The translations under genes and the position numbers were made by a program. From the NCBI GenBank assembly GCA_003963115.1, contig RXJQ01000002.1, forward strand, positions 39,322-103,321: 64,000 nucleotides of DNA, in the 5' to 3' direction. Positions 37,455-45,865 of this stretch are shown piece after piece; the stretch's first letter is position 1; the number at the start of each line of letters is the position of its first letter. The notes under the pieces are model-generated. The model was not told the origin of the DNA. It made no database searches and worked only from the letters and a program-made list of their open reading frames with translations. Source of the stretch: Burkholderiales bacterium (GTDB taxonomy: Bacteria; Pseudomonadota; Gammaproteobacteria; Burkholderiales; Burkholderiaceae_C).

Positions 37455-38980
37455 GCCCGGTGCATCGCCTGCTGACGAGCATCAGAGTTGGCACCTTGAT
37501 GGTCTTGCTGTCAGGCTCGTCTCTGACATGGGGTATGGCATACGCTCCCTTTCCGGATGCCAACAGCATCAAGCCGGAGGACGAGCTGGAAGAGCGCATT
37601 TGGCAGGAATCCGACACACTCAGGCCTCAATTCATTCATGCTTCGCCACCCGAACCCGTCGTGGCGCTGCAATCGAGCATCCGCGAAATCTTGGTCCGAA
37701 CCTGGCCAGATGTCTCCCGTCACGTCAATCTCTTCGTGGTGCCCAACGCCGACGTGCTGGCACTGTCGAGTGCCAATGGTGACCTCATCCTCAGCACGGG
37801 CATGTTGATGCGACTGGATACCGAGGAGGATGTTCGCGTCGTGCTGGCGCGGGAGATAGCGCACATCATCAACCGGCATGCGGTCCGCTCTGTCTATGTC
37901 GCGCGAGCCGGAGCCAGTGCCAACGTGGTGTTTCAGACGGTCGTCAACGCCAACTCCCTGATGGGCACGGTTGGCATGTTAGCCTCGTTCCAGGTCAGCC
38001 CTGAGATGTTGATTGCCGATGGTGGCAAGGCGCTCATCCAGGCACAGTTGGGCAAGCTCAAGGACAACATGGCCGACAATTTCATCCGCAGCATGTCGGC
38101 TTCGGGTTTCGAGGCCATGGTCAAGACGTCGCTGTTTGGTTACTCGGAATCATTGGAACGAGAGGCTGATGAAGCCGCCCTGCAGCAGCTGGGTTCCAAA
38201 CCCTTTTTGCGGGTCATGCAGCGTTTGCTGGATGAGGCCCAATCCGATGAAAAGCCGTTCTCCGCCTTCTACGCCAATGCAGATCGACTCCAAGCACGAA
38301 TCGAGCAAGGCATGCGTGTGGACAAGACGCTTCAGTCTGCGCCATCCACATCGGCGCCCGAGCCCAAGACGGCGGGTGCCCAGCCCATCGTGGCCAGTGC
38401 AGCTCGCGCTTCGCTGCCCCCAGACTCGATCGAATTGCCGCCCGCTGGGCCGGTGGCCAGCGTTGTGATTGTCGATGGTGGTGAGCAAGCGGAAAACGAA
38501 GCGCCGCGAGCTGGTGAGCGCCCGTCAACCGACATCAGAGCCACTGCCCTGCTGGCACCTCTGGCACCACCGCAGAGTCGGCACTACAGTGAGCTATTGC
38601 CCGATGTCGCGTTGGATGTCTTCCAGTCCGAACTGGAGCTTGGCCGCACGCACAGGGCCGTGCGTGACATGGAGAGGCGACGTGAAGGTGTTCACTTGCC
38701 GGACACCTCGGCGCTGCTTTTGGCCAAAGGCTGCTGGTCCCTGCCTGAGCCCTCGCAAAAAAGCCGCGCAACACAGCTGCTTCAAAACTATCTGGAACAC
38801 AGCCCTGACGATGCTACAGCCCTGAAACTGCTTGGGGGTATAGAGTTGGAGCAAGGTCAAGATGCCTTGGCCAGGACCCATCTCGAAAAGGCCCGGGCCA
38901 AGACTGTCGATGAAGATGAGCGCGGCTTCATCGACCAGCAACTACATCGTCTGGACAAGAAGAAGGCAAGCACATCATGA
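37451..38980 (+). CDS. BepA-like periplasmic M48 protein with broken zinc motif and C-terminal repeats
   Basis: 509 residues: signal peptide (about 1-31), an M48 domain (about 70-260), a Pro/Ala-rich linker (about 305-385) and C-terminal helical repeats of TPR type (about 400-500). This is the order of BepA, the periplasmic protease/chaperone of outer-membrane assembly. The expected HExxH reads REIAH at 134-138 (Arg codon CGG at 37850), while the third ligand Glu238 in LEREADEAA is kept. Loss of the first zinc histidine predicts no protease activity. Coupled by 4-bp overlaps to lipoprotein genes on both sides. A pseudo-protease scaffold is inferred. Confidence 0.75.
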   Translation: MSPVHRLLTSIRVGTLMVLLSGSSLTWGMAYAPFPDANSIKPEDELEERIWQESDTLRPQFIHASPPEPVVALQSSIREILVRTWPDVSRHVNLFVVPNADVLALSSANGDLILSTGMLMRLDTEEDVRVVLAREIAHIINRHAVRSVYVARAGASANVVFQTVVNANSLMGTVGMLASFQVSPEMLIADGGKALIQAQLGKLKDNMADNFIRSMSASGFEAMVKTSLFGYSESLEREADEAALQQLGSKPFLRVMQRLLDEAQSDEKPFSAFYANADRLQARIEQGMRVDKTLQSAPSTSAPEPKTAGAQPIVASAARASLPPDSIELPPAGPVASVVIVDGGEQAENEAPRAGERPSTDIRATALLAPLAPPQSRHYSELLPDVALDVFQSELELGRTHRAVRDMERRREGVHLPDTSALLLAKGCWSLPEPSQKSRATQLLQNYLEHSPDDATALKLLGGIELEQGQDALARTHLEKARAKTVDEDERGFIDQQLHRLDKKKASTS

Positions 38981-39675
38981 ATCTCGCGGCGAGCACGTCG
39001 ATGCGTCCGGCTGTTCAAACTGGCGGCGTGTGGTGGCGGATCAGTCTTGTGGTCTGCTGGCTTTTGAGTGGTTGCGCGCCAACCTGGCAAAACGTCCGCA
39101 AGGAGGAAACGATCAAGGGACCTTCACGTGCTTACGTGGCAGTGATACCGGAAGGGTGGAAGCGCGCACCAACGGACAGCGACGTCTTGCTCATCACACG
39201 TGATGGCGTTTTCTTGCAGCAGATCAGCATCAGCCGATACAGACTATCTGAAGCCTTTGCAGGTGAAAAGGTCACAGCTGACACGCCGCCCGAGCAACTG
39301 GGGCAATGGCAGCTCAAGCGCTTCAAGGAAGATGAGCCCGATCTGGTGCGCAAGGTCAGCGAGGAGTCAAAAGGGGTGCTGGCCATGTTTCCGGTAGCCA
39401 ATGCAAGACCGCTGTCCGGCAGCACGGAAAAGACAGCCCTGCGTCCCTTCCAGATCGGTGGCAAGGATGCGTTCCGCCTGGAGACCCGCAGCTACAACAG
39501 CTGGGGACTTGCCTATACCAGCCAGGCCATCGGCTTCGTTCACGAAGATGCATATTGGCTGGTGCGCTACATGGCCCCATCGCTCTACTTTGCCCAGCTT
39601 GACCAGCACACCTTTGAGGACTTTGTTCAGAAGCTCCAACTCAAGGCGAGTTGCACGCTCTTTTGCAGCGACTGA
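38977..39675 (+). CDS. Lipoprotein of unknown function, third gene of the envelope operon
   Basis: A 232-residue predicted lipoprotein: hydrophobic signal ISLVVCWLL, lipobox LSGC with Cys33. The mature part is mixed alpha/beta with many aromatic residues toward the end (YNSWGLAYTSQAIGFVHEDAYWLVRYMAP) and two late Cys residues. No family recognised. The start overlaps the stop of the M48-like gene, so the three products are likely made in fixed ratio and act together at the envelope. Confidence 0.7.
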   Translation: MNLAASTSMRPAVQTGGVWWRISLVVCWLLSGCAPTWQNVRKEETIKGPSRAYVAVIPEGWKRAPTDSDVLLITRDGVFLQQISISRYRLSEAFAGEKVTADTPPEQLGQWQLKRFKEDEPDLVRKVSEESKGVLAMFPVANARPLSGSTEKTALRPFQIGGKDAFRLETRSYNSWGLAYTSQAIGFVHEDAYWLVRYMAPSLYFAQLDQHTFEDFVQKLQLKASCTLFCSD

Positions 39676-39756
39676 GCGGCTTGCGCAGGCTGTGTGAGCC
39701 CCTGGCATCGCCGGAAAAAAGGCGACTTTCCAGCCAGTTCCGCTTGGCGAGGCTTT

Positions 39757-39774
39757 TGTGTCGTCACCGACACA
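39757..39774. other. Hairpin in the 39676-39922 intergenic region
   Basis: TGTGTCG, loop TCAC, CGACACA: perfect 7-bp arms without a T tract. The 247-bp region otherwise holds no convincing open frame. It should contain the promoter of the EF-hand gene and possibly the end of the envelope operon. Confidence 0.35.
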
Positions 39775-39922
39775 TGTCTACACAACCGCGCTACAGGCAC
39801 TTCGAAGAATGCCCCTCACCCGCTGCGAAGAACGTGTCGCATGCGGGGGGTGCCACGCGCTGCGGCTGTTTTGTTGCACGCCCGTGGTGTTGTGGACATG
39901 TGGTCTTTGAAAGGAATCAAAC

Positions 39923-40516
39923 ATGACGACCATATCCAGTGGCATTTCCAGCGCAGGCAATTGGGGCGGCATGCCACCGCCCCGCATGGAAGGATGTGGA
40001 GGCGGCCAGAAGCCTTCTTTCTCCAGCATCGACACGGATGGTAGTGGCGGTCTCGACAAGACCGAGTTCACCGCCATGATCGAGAAAGGCCCTGGGGGTG
40101 CCCAAAGCGCTCAAGGCACACAGAGCAGCAGCGGGACCAGCAGCACGTCGATGGACGACCTGTTCAGCAAGCTCGACACCGATGGCGACGGCAGCATCAG
40201 CCAGTCCGAGCTAGACGCAGGCATGAAGCCGCCCGGGCAGGACGGCCAGGGTGGCCAGAACGCCTTTGGCAACATGGGCATGGACACCCGGAGCTTCGCC
40301 TCGATGATGGGCAGCGGAGCCTCGTCCAGCTCGACATCCAGCACCGACGATGCCCAGGCCCTGTTCGACATGATCGACAGCGACAAGAGCGGCGACCTGA
40401 GCAAATCCGAAGTCAGCAGCTTCCAGGACAAGATGAAAGCCTTGTTCGACACGATGCAGCAGATGGGTGCGCAGCAGCTCCAGAGCACATCCAGCAGCCT
40501 GAGCGTGACGGCCTGA
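39923..40516 (+). CDS. EF-hand calcium-binding protein
   Basis: A 197-residue acidic, Ser/Gly-rich protein with three canonical EF-hand loops: DTDGSGGLDKTE (37-48), DTDGDGSISQSE (85-96) and DSDKSGDLSKSE (152-163). There is no signal peptide or lipobox; the N-terminus MTTISSGISSAG is polar, so it is cytoplasmic or exported by a non-Sec route. The linker between loops is low-complexity. Ca2+ buffering or sensing is inferred. It stands alone, convergent with the cytosine deaminase gene (8-bp gap). Confidence 0.88.
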   Translation: MTTISSGISSAGNWGGMPPPRMEGCGGGQKPSFSSIDTDGSGGLDKTEFTAMIEKGPGGAQSAQGTQSSSGTSSTSMDDLFSKLDTDGDGSISQSELDAGMKPPGQDGQGGQNAFGNMGMDTRSFASMMGSGASSSSTSSTDDAQALFDMIDSDKSGDLSKSEVSSFQDKMKALFDTMQQMGAQQLQSTSSSLSVTA

Positions 40517-40524
40517 ACAGCCGG

Positions 40525-41817
40525 TCACATGTGGCCATCCGGCATTCGCAGTTGCCAGTCGGTGCTGGATGGTCTGTTGGGCAGCATGAGCGACGCGGTT
40601 TGAGGCGGCGTCTGCGCGATGAGCTGCCCTCGCCTGACCACCGCCAGGCGTGTTGCGCGCAGGCGAACCGCTTCAACCGGGTCGCGTGCCTGCAAGAGCA
40701 CGAAGTCGGCATGGCAACCCACGTCCAGACCATAGCCCTCCAGCCCGAGGATGCGTGCTGGCGTCGTCGTCACGGCATCGAAGCATTGACGCATGGCCGC
40801 TTGCCCGGTCATCTGGGCCACATGCAGGCCCATGTGCGCCACTTCCAGCATGTCACCGCTGCCCAGGCTGTACCAGGGATCCATCACGCAGTCGTGCCCG
40901 AAGGCCACATCGATGCCGGCAGCCAGCATCTCGGGCACGCGGGTCATGCCGCGCCGTTTGGGATAGCTGTCGTGACGGCCTTGCAGCGTGATGTTGATCA
41001 GCGGGTTGGCGATGGCGGCCACGCCGGCTTCCTTGATCAAAGGCAGCAGCTTGCTGACGTAGTAGTTGTCCATGCTGTGCATGGATGTCAGGTGTGAACC
41101 GGCGACGCGGCCATGCAAGCCCAGGCGGTTGGCCTGATAAGCCAGGGTCTCGATGTGGCGGGACAAGGGGTCGTCGGACTCGTCGCAGTGCATGTCCACG
41201 CGCAAGCCTTTGTCTGCGGCCAGCTCGCACAGGATGCGCACAGACTCGGCACCATCGGCCATGGTGCGCTCGAAATGCGGGATGCCACCGACGACATCGA
41301 CGCCCATGTCCAGCGCGCGCTTCAACTGCGTCAAGGCACCCGGGCTGCGCAGCACGCCGTCTTGCGGAAAGGCCACCAGTTGCAGATCGAGATAGGGCTT
41401 GACCTGCTCGCGCACCTGCAAAAGAGCCTCGACAGCCAGCAGGCGCGGGTCGCACACGTCCACATGAGAGCGGATGGCCAGCAGGCCCTTGGCCACGGCC
41501 CAGTCGCAGTAGCGCAGTGCCCGCTCGGCAATGGCCTCCTGCGTGAGATGCGGCTTGAGCTCGCCCCACAAGGCGATGCCTTCCAGCAAGGTACCGGACT
41601 GGTTGATACGCGGCTGGCCATAGCTGAGCGCCGAGTCCATGTGGAAATGGGCATCGACGAAAGGCGGGCTCACCAGCTGGCCTTGGGCGTCCAGCTCCTG
41701 CGCGGCGCTTGCGGGCAAGGCGGTCTGCACGGCGGCAATGCGGCCTTGCTGGACACCGATGTCGGTGTCCCGGCGGCCATCTGGCAGGCTGCAGTGTCGA
41801 ACGATCAGGTCAAACAT
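40525..41817 (-). CDS. Cytosine deaminase-like amidohydrolase
   Basis: A 430-residue metal-dependent amidohydrolase. HFHMDSAL (metal ligands His57 and His59), MHCDESDD, SHLTSMHSM and GHDCVMDPWY follow the CodA pattern for hydrolysis of cytosine to uracil and ammonia. The neighbouring upp supports this substrate, but related enzymes act on other ring amines, so specificity is inferred. Last gene of the pyrimidine operon, 65 bp after upp. Confidence 0.87.
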   Translation of the reverse strand: MFDLIVRHCSLPDGRRDTDIGVQQGRIAAVQTALPASAAQELDAQGQLVSPPFVDAHFHMDSALSYGQPRINQSGTLLEGIALWGELKPHLTQEAIAERALRYCDWAVAKGLLAIRSHVDVCDPRLLAVEALLQVREQVKPYLDLQLVAFPQDGVLRSPGALTQLKRALDMGVDVVGGIPHFERTMADGAESVRILCELAADKGLRVDMHCDESDDPLSRHIETLAYQANRLGLHGRVAGSHLTSMHSMDNYYVSKLLPLIKEAGVAAIANPLINITLQGRHDSYPKRRGMTRVPEMLAAGIDVAFGHDCVMDPWYSLGSGDMLEVAHMGLHVAQMTGQAAMRQCFDAVTTTPARILGLEGYGLDVGCHADFVLLQARDPVEAVRLRATRLAVVRRGQLIAQTPPQTASLMLPNRPSSTDWQLRMPDGHM

Positions 41818-41882
41818 GTGGCCATCCTCCCACCGCTTCGGTCAATGCACCATTTTGGATCGCCGACCGTCCTTTGCTCGGC

Positions 41883-42524
41883 TTAGACCGTACCGAAGAT
41901 GCGGTCGCCCGCGTCACCCAGGCCAGGCACGATGTAGCCGTGTTCGTTGAGGTGGCTGTCCAAAGCGGCGGTCACGATGGGCACATCGGGATGGTGCTTG
42001 AGCATATTGGCCACGCCTTCCGGAGCGGCCAGCAGGCTGATGAGCTTGATGCTGGTGCAGCCGACCTCCTTGATGCGGTCGATGGCCGCCACGGCCGAAT
42101 TGCCCGTGGCCAGCATGGGATCGACAACCAGGACTTGCCGCTCGGACATGTCGGCCGGGGTCTTGAAGTAGTACTCGACCGGCTCCAGTGTTTCAGGGTC
42201 GCGGTACAGGCCGATGTGGCCGACACGCGCCAGCGGCAGCAAGGCCAGTGCGCCATCAAGCATGCCGTTGCCTGCACGCAGGATCGACACGAGGCACAGC
42301 TTCTTGCCGCTGATGACGGGCGAGTCCATCGTGGTGATGGGCGTGGTGATGGTTTGCGGTTCGGTGGGCAGGTCGCGCGTGGCCTCATAGACCAGCATCT
42401 GGCTGACCTCGCGCAGGAGGTTGCGGAAGCTGTCGGTGTTGGTGTCCACGCTGCGCAGCCAGGTCAGCTTGTGCTGCACCAGTGGGTGCGTGACCACGGT
42501 GAGGTTGGGGAAGTCTGCCGTCAT
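41883..42524 (-). CDS. upp: Uracil phosphoribosyltransferase
   Basis: A 213-residue enzyme converting uracil and PRPP to [16 protein letters not shown] at the N-terminus, [11 protein letters not shown], the PRPP loop [11 protein letters not shown] and the C-terminal uracil-binding [16 protein letters not shown] are typical. ATG 42524 is chosen by family length. In the URC pathway of yeast the corresponding enzyme (URC6) is the entry step, which fits the two genes upstream. Confidence 0.95.
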   Translation of the reverse strand: MTADFPNLTVVTHPLVQHKLTWLRSVDTNTDSFRNLLREVSQMLVYEATRDLPTEPQTITTPITTMDSPVISGKKLCLVSILRAGNGMLDGALALLPLARVGHIGLYRDPETLEPVEYYFKTPADMSERQVLVVDPMLATGNSAVAAIDRIKEVGCTSIKLISLLAAPEGVANMLKHHPDVPIVTAALDSHLNEHGYIVPGLGDAGDRIFGTV

Positions 42525-42544
42525 CTTGTCGTCCTTCTCTGGTC

Positions 42545-43795
42545 TCAAAACACGGTGCCGTCGCTGTCGAGCTGAACAGGCGGCGGACCGCCAGGGCGCT
42601 TGGCCTGCGCGATCTGGCGCCCCGCCGCCCAACTGCCGCCTTCGAGCACGCGGGCGAGCGGGAACTGCTCCGGCGTCATGCCCAGCTCACCGCGCACCGC
42701 TTCGGCCAGATGATCCAGGATGGCCACGGTCAATGCACGCCATTCCACGATGGGCTCCGCGTCCACGGCCCAGCGTGTGGTGTGGAAGGCACGGTCACGG
42801 GCTTGCAAGAGCCCCAAGTCCAGCAGCAGGCCACCGTTGCGGTATTCAGGCAGGCCGGTGAGTTCGTCCAGGCCCACCACGGCCAGGCCCGCGTCCTCCA
42901 GAGGCTCCAGCAGGGAATAGGTCATCCACTGGCTGAGTTTGTGGAATGGCAGCCAGCCATCCGGCGCGTCGGGATGCGGCCAGCAGTCGCCAAGCGGCAT
43001 GCCATCGAGTTCGTGCCGACCCGGCCAGATGTGGCCCAGCGTATGCAACAGCAGGGACAGCACATGGGCCGCCCTCACCTGCCCGCTTGGCGACTGCCTG
43101 AACAAGGTGTCTACCAGATGCCCCGGTCGCAACAGGCCCGGCTCATCGGGACGGCCGAAGACTTCAGGATGCGCCTTCAAGGCCAGCGCGAGTTGCCGCA
43201 GCAGGTTGGCACGACCTTCCAGGCCCACCAGGGGATTGCCGTCAGACACCTGGAAGGCCACCCCCAGGTCGGCCGTCAGAACACGCTCCAGTCCGATGGC
43301 ATCAGCCTGACAGGGGTGATGAGGGTCGCTCGACAGCCCGCCCGCCGCCCACCAGCGAAGGCTCGCCACGCCCAGGCCTTCTGAGCGGCCATGGGTCTGC
43401 TCGCTGGGCACGTCCTTGTATTGCCATGAGGGCCCGGCCCCCGCATCCAGCAGCACGCTGATCACGGCCAGGTCCACGCGGGCACGGGCGCGTTCCAGCC
43501 TGGCTGAATGGGCATCGAGGCCATGCTCGCGCGCCACCGCCGACCAGCGGTCCACCCCACCGGCTTCGAAGTGCCGCCAGCGGCTGTGATAGGGCACCTT
43601 CAGATCCGGGTAGCGCTGCCGGATCACATTGGTCACATAGGCCGACACCAAGGCCATGCGCTCGGGGTGCCAGGTGAAGTGACGCGCCTTGCCCGACTGG
43701 GCCAGGCTCATGATGGCCGTGCTGTGCCGCCGGACAGCCTGTGCGCTCAGCAGGCAGTCCGCCAAAGTCGGCAACGGCGCTTGCAGCGCGCTCAT
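42545..43795 (-). CDS. URC4/DUF1688-family protein
   Basis: A 416-residue cytoplasmic protein recognised as DUF1688 (URC4/Urg3 family) from [20 protein letters not shown] near the N-terminus and the Arg/Trp-rich core. In the yeast Lachancea kluyveri URC4 is needed to degrade uracil, and urc4 mutants accumulate ribosylurea; its chemistry is not settled as far as I know. It overlaps the URC1-like gene by 4 bp and precedes upp by 20 bp. Family assignment is from memory of motifs, so moderate certainty. Confidence 0.8.
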   Translation of the reverse strand: MSALQAPLPTLADCLLSAQAVRRHSTAIMSLAQSGKARHFTWHPERMALVSAYVTNVIRQRYPDLKVPYHSRWRHFEAGGVDRWSAVAREHGLDAHSARLERARARVDLAVISVLLDAGAGPSWQYKDVPSEQTHGRSEGLGVASLRWWAAGGLSSDPHHPCQADAIGLERVLTADLGVAFQVSDGNPLVGLEGRANLLRQLALALKAHPEVFGRPDEPGLLRPGHLVDTLFRQSPSGQVRAAHVLSLLLHTLGHIWPGRHELDGMPLGDCWPHPDAPDGWLPFHKLSQWMTYSLLEPLEDAGLAVVGLDELTGLPEYRNGGLLLDLGLLQARDRAFHTTRWAVDAEPIVEWRALTVAILDHLAEAVRGELGMTPEQFPLARVLEGGSWAAGRQIAQAKRPGGPPPVQLDSDGTVF

Positions 43796-45036
43796 TCCAT
43801 CAACCCCCTGCCCTTGACCTGTGCAAGTTCATCGGCATCGGGCGTGTAGGTCGAGAAGTAGCCCGCCGCTTTTTTCGCATCCATCTCGACCTGCGCGTCG
43901 GCCGGGATCAGCTCATCTGGGATTGGCACGCGCTCGACCACATCGATGCCCTGCTCGACCAGGGCGCCATGCTTCATGTTGCTCATCGAGGCCCAGCGGT
44001 CGATGCGCTTGATCCCCAACCAGTGAAAGACATCCGGCATGAGTTGCTGAAAGCGCATGTCCTGCACACCCGCCACACATTCGGTGCGCTCGAAATAGGT
44101 CTCGGCGCGGTCGCCCCCGTTCTGGCGTTTGCGGGCGTTGTAGACCAGGAACTTGGTGACCTCACCCAGCGCGCGGCCCTCCTTGCGGTTGTAGACCACC
44201 AGGCCGACGCCGCCTTGCTGTGCCATCTCGATGCAGACTTCGATGCCATGCGCCAGATAGGGTCGGCAGGTGCAGATGTCGGAGCCGAACACGTCCGAGC
44301 CATTGCACTCGTCGTGCAGGCGGCAGGCGATCTTGGTCTCCGGCTTGCCCAGCTTGCTGATGTCGCCAAAGAAGTACAGGGTCATGCCGCCGATCGGTGG
44401 CAGGAAGACCTTCAGATCCGGACGCGTGACCAGCTCGGGGAACATGCCCGCGGTCTGCTCGAAGAGGTGCCGCCGCAGCGCGCTTTCCTTGATCCCGAAA
44501 CGCTCAGCCAGGCCCGGCAGGTACCAGACCGGGTCGATGGCCGCCTTGGTGACCTTGACATCGCCATTGGCGTTGAGGATGTCGCCATCGGGCTTGAGCC
44601 GGCCGCTGGCCATGGCCGCCAGCAACTCGGGCATGTTGATGTGGGCCTTGGTGATGGCGATGGTCGGGCGGATGTCGATGCCGGCTTCCAGTTGCGGCTT
44701 GAACTCACTGGCGACCAGGTGGCCCCATGGGTCGAGCGACACGATCTTGGACGGGTCAGACCACTGCGCATACGGGCCGATGGACTCGGCCGGCGCGGTG
44801 TTGGTGAGGTCGGGCTTGTGGTCACGGCTCAGGGCACCGGATGCGACTGCCAGCGCCCGGTAAACGGAGTAGGCACCGGCATGCGTGCCGATCACATTGC
44901 GCGCTGCCGGGTTGGCCACACTGGCCACCAGAGGGCCCCGCTCTTGGGCTGTTGGCGCACCCCAGCGAACGCCAACTTGGGCATCGTCACCCTTTTTCCG
45001 CGTGGGGTGCGACGTCAACACGATATGGGCAGACAT
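43792..45036 (-). CDS. URC1-type GTP cyclohydrolase II homologue
   Basis: 414 residues: an N-terminal extension of about 200 residues, absent from RibA, then a GTP cyclohydrolase II-like domain. The zinc cysteines are kept (Cys244, Cys255, Cys257 in DECNGSDVFGSDICTC) and RKEGRALGEVTKFLVYN matches the RibA QEGRGIGL helix with changes. The long N-terminus and linkage to the DUF1688 gene and upp mark it as URC1-like, acting on a uracil nucleotide rather than GTP. Riboflavin synthesis genes are not adjacent. First gene of the operon. Confidence 0.85.
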   Translation of the reverse strand: MSAHIVLTSHPTRKKGDDAQVGVRWGAPTAQERGPLVASVANPAARNVIGTHAGAYSVYRALAVASGALSRDHKPDLTNTAPAESIGPYAQWSDPSKIVSLDPWGHLVASEFKPQLEAGIDIRPTIAITKAHINMPELLAAMASGRLKPDGDILNANGDVKVTKAAIDPVWYLPGLAERFGIKESALRRHLFEQTAGMFPELVTRPDLKVFLPPIGGMTLYFFGDISKLGKPETKIACRLHDECNGSDVFGSDICTCRPYLAHGIEVCIEMAQQGGVGLVVYNRKEGRALGEVTKFLVYNARKRQNGGDRAETYFERTECVAGVQDMRFQQLMPDVFHWLGIKRIDRWASMSNMKHGALVEQGIDVVERVPIPDELIPADAQVEMDAKKAAGYFSTYTPDADELAQVKGRGLME

Positions 45037-45071
45037 GGTCCGAGACCTCCATCCAGAGCGCCCGTCGATCT

Positions 45072-45100
45072 GTTCTCAGAACTGTGTTCGGGCTTGTCAA
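45072..45100 (-). promoter_or_regulatory. Promoter/operator candidate of the URC-type operon
   Basis: On the minus strand a perfect -35 TTGACA (45095-45100) is followed, at the place of the -10, by the 11-bp palindrome GTTCTGAGAAC (45072-45082). The -10 itself is poor, as expected for a regulated promoter. Located 35 bp before the URC1-like ATG. No regulator gene is adjacent. Confidence 0.4.
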
Positions 45101-45247
45101 CACATTAGCGAGTTGCGTGCCAGCCTGCTGTGAAGGATCACCGGAGATGACCCAATTCAAGGGTTCTCCAAGAGGGACTGCGTCACGGAAGAGCCCCTGA
45201 TCGGCCCTTATGATGTGCGCTTCACTCCACTGCTTTTCATCTGAAGC

Positions 45248-45865
45248 ATGCCGCCGCTGCCACCCATCACACAGGCACTGATTCTGATCAATGTCGCCAT
45301 GTTCTGTCTGGACGAAGCGTTCGGCAGCGGTGCCATTCGTTACTACCTGGAACTGTGGCCCCTGCAAAGCGGCAACTTCCTGCCCTGGCAGTTGGTCAGC
45401 TATGCCTTCCTGCATGGCTCCATCGAGCACCTGTTCTTCAATATGCTGGCGCTGTGGATGTTCGGCAGCGAGCTGGAACGCGTCTGGGGTGCGCGCCGCT
45501 ATCTCGAATTCCTGCTGGCCAGCGTCGTGGCCGCTGCCGCTACCCAGATGCTGACCTCCTTCGTCGGCGGCTGGGGCAACCCCATGGTGGGTGCCTCGGG
45601 TGGCATCTACGGCCTGTTGCTGGCCTACGCGATGATGTTCCCCAACCGGGTCATCATGCCCTTGTTCCCGCCCATCCCGATGAAGGTGAAGTACTACGTG
45701 CTGGCCTTTGGTCTGCTGGAGCTGTTCCTGAGCTGGAAGGACACCACCTCGGGCATCGCCCACTTCGCCCACCTGGGCGGCATGCTCGGTGGCTGGCTGA
45801 TGATCCGCTACTGGCGCGGACAGCCCCCGTTCAAGTCTCGCCGAGGGCCGCGCCGCCGCTCCTGA
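45248..45865 (+). CDS. Rhomboid-family intramembrane serine protease
   Basis: A 205-residue, six-helix protein. Catalytic Ser117 in GASGGIYG and His175 in AHFAHLGG form the dyad; HGSIEHLFFNMLALWMFG is the conserved second-helix motif. No extra cytoplasmic domain, so a minimal rhomboid. Substrates unknown. Its last 35 bp overlap the end of the convergent DMT transporter gene. Confidence 0.93.
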   Translation: MPPLPPITQALILINVAMFCLDEAFGSGAIRYYLELWPLQSGNFLPWQLVSYAFLHGSIEHLFFNMLALWMFGSELERVWGARRYLEFLLASVVAAAATQMLTSFVGGWGNPMVGASGGIYGLLLAYAMMFPNRVIMPLFPPIPMKVKYYVLAFGLLELFLSWKDTTSGIAHFAHLGGMLGGWLMIRYWRGQPPFKSRRGPRRRS

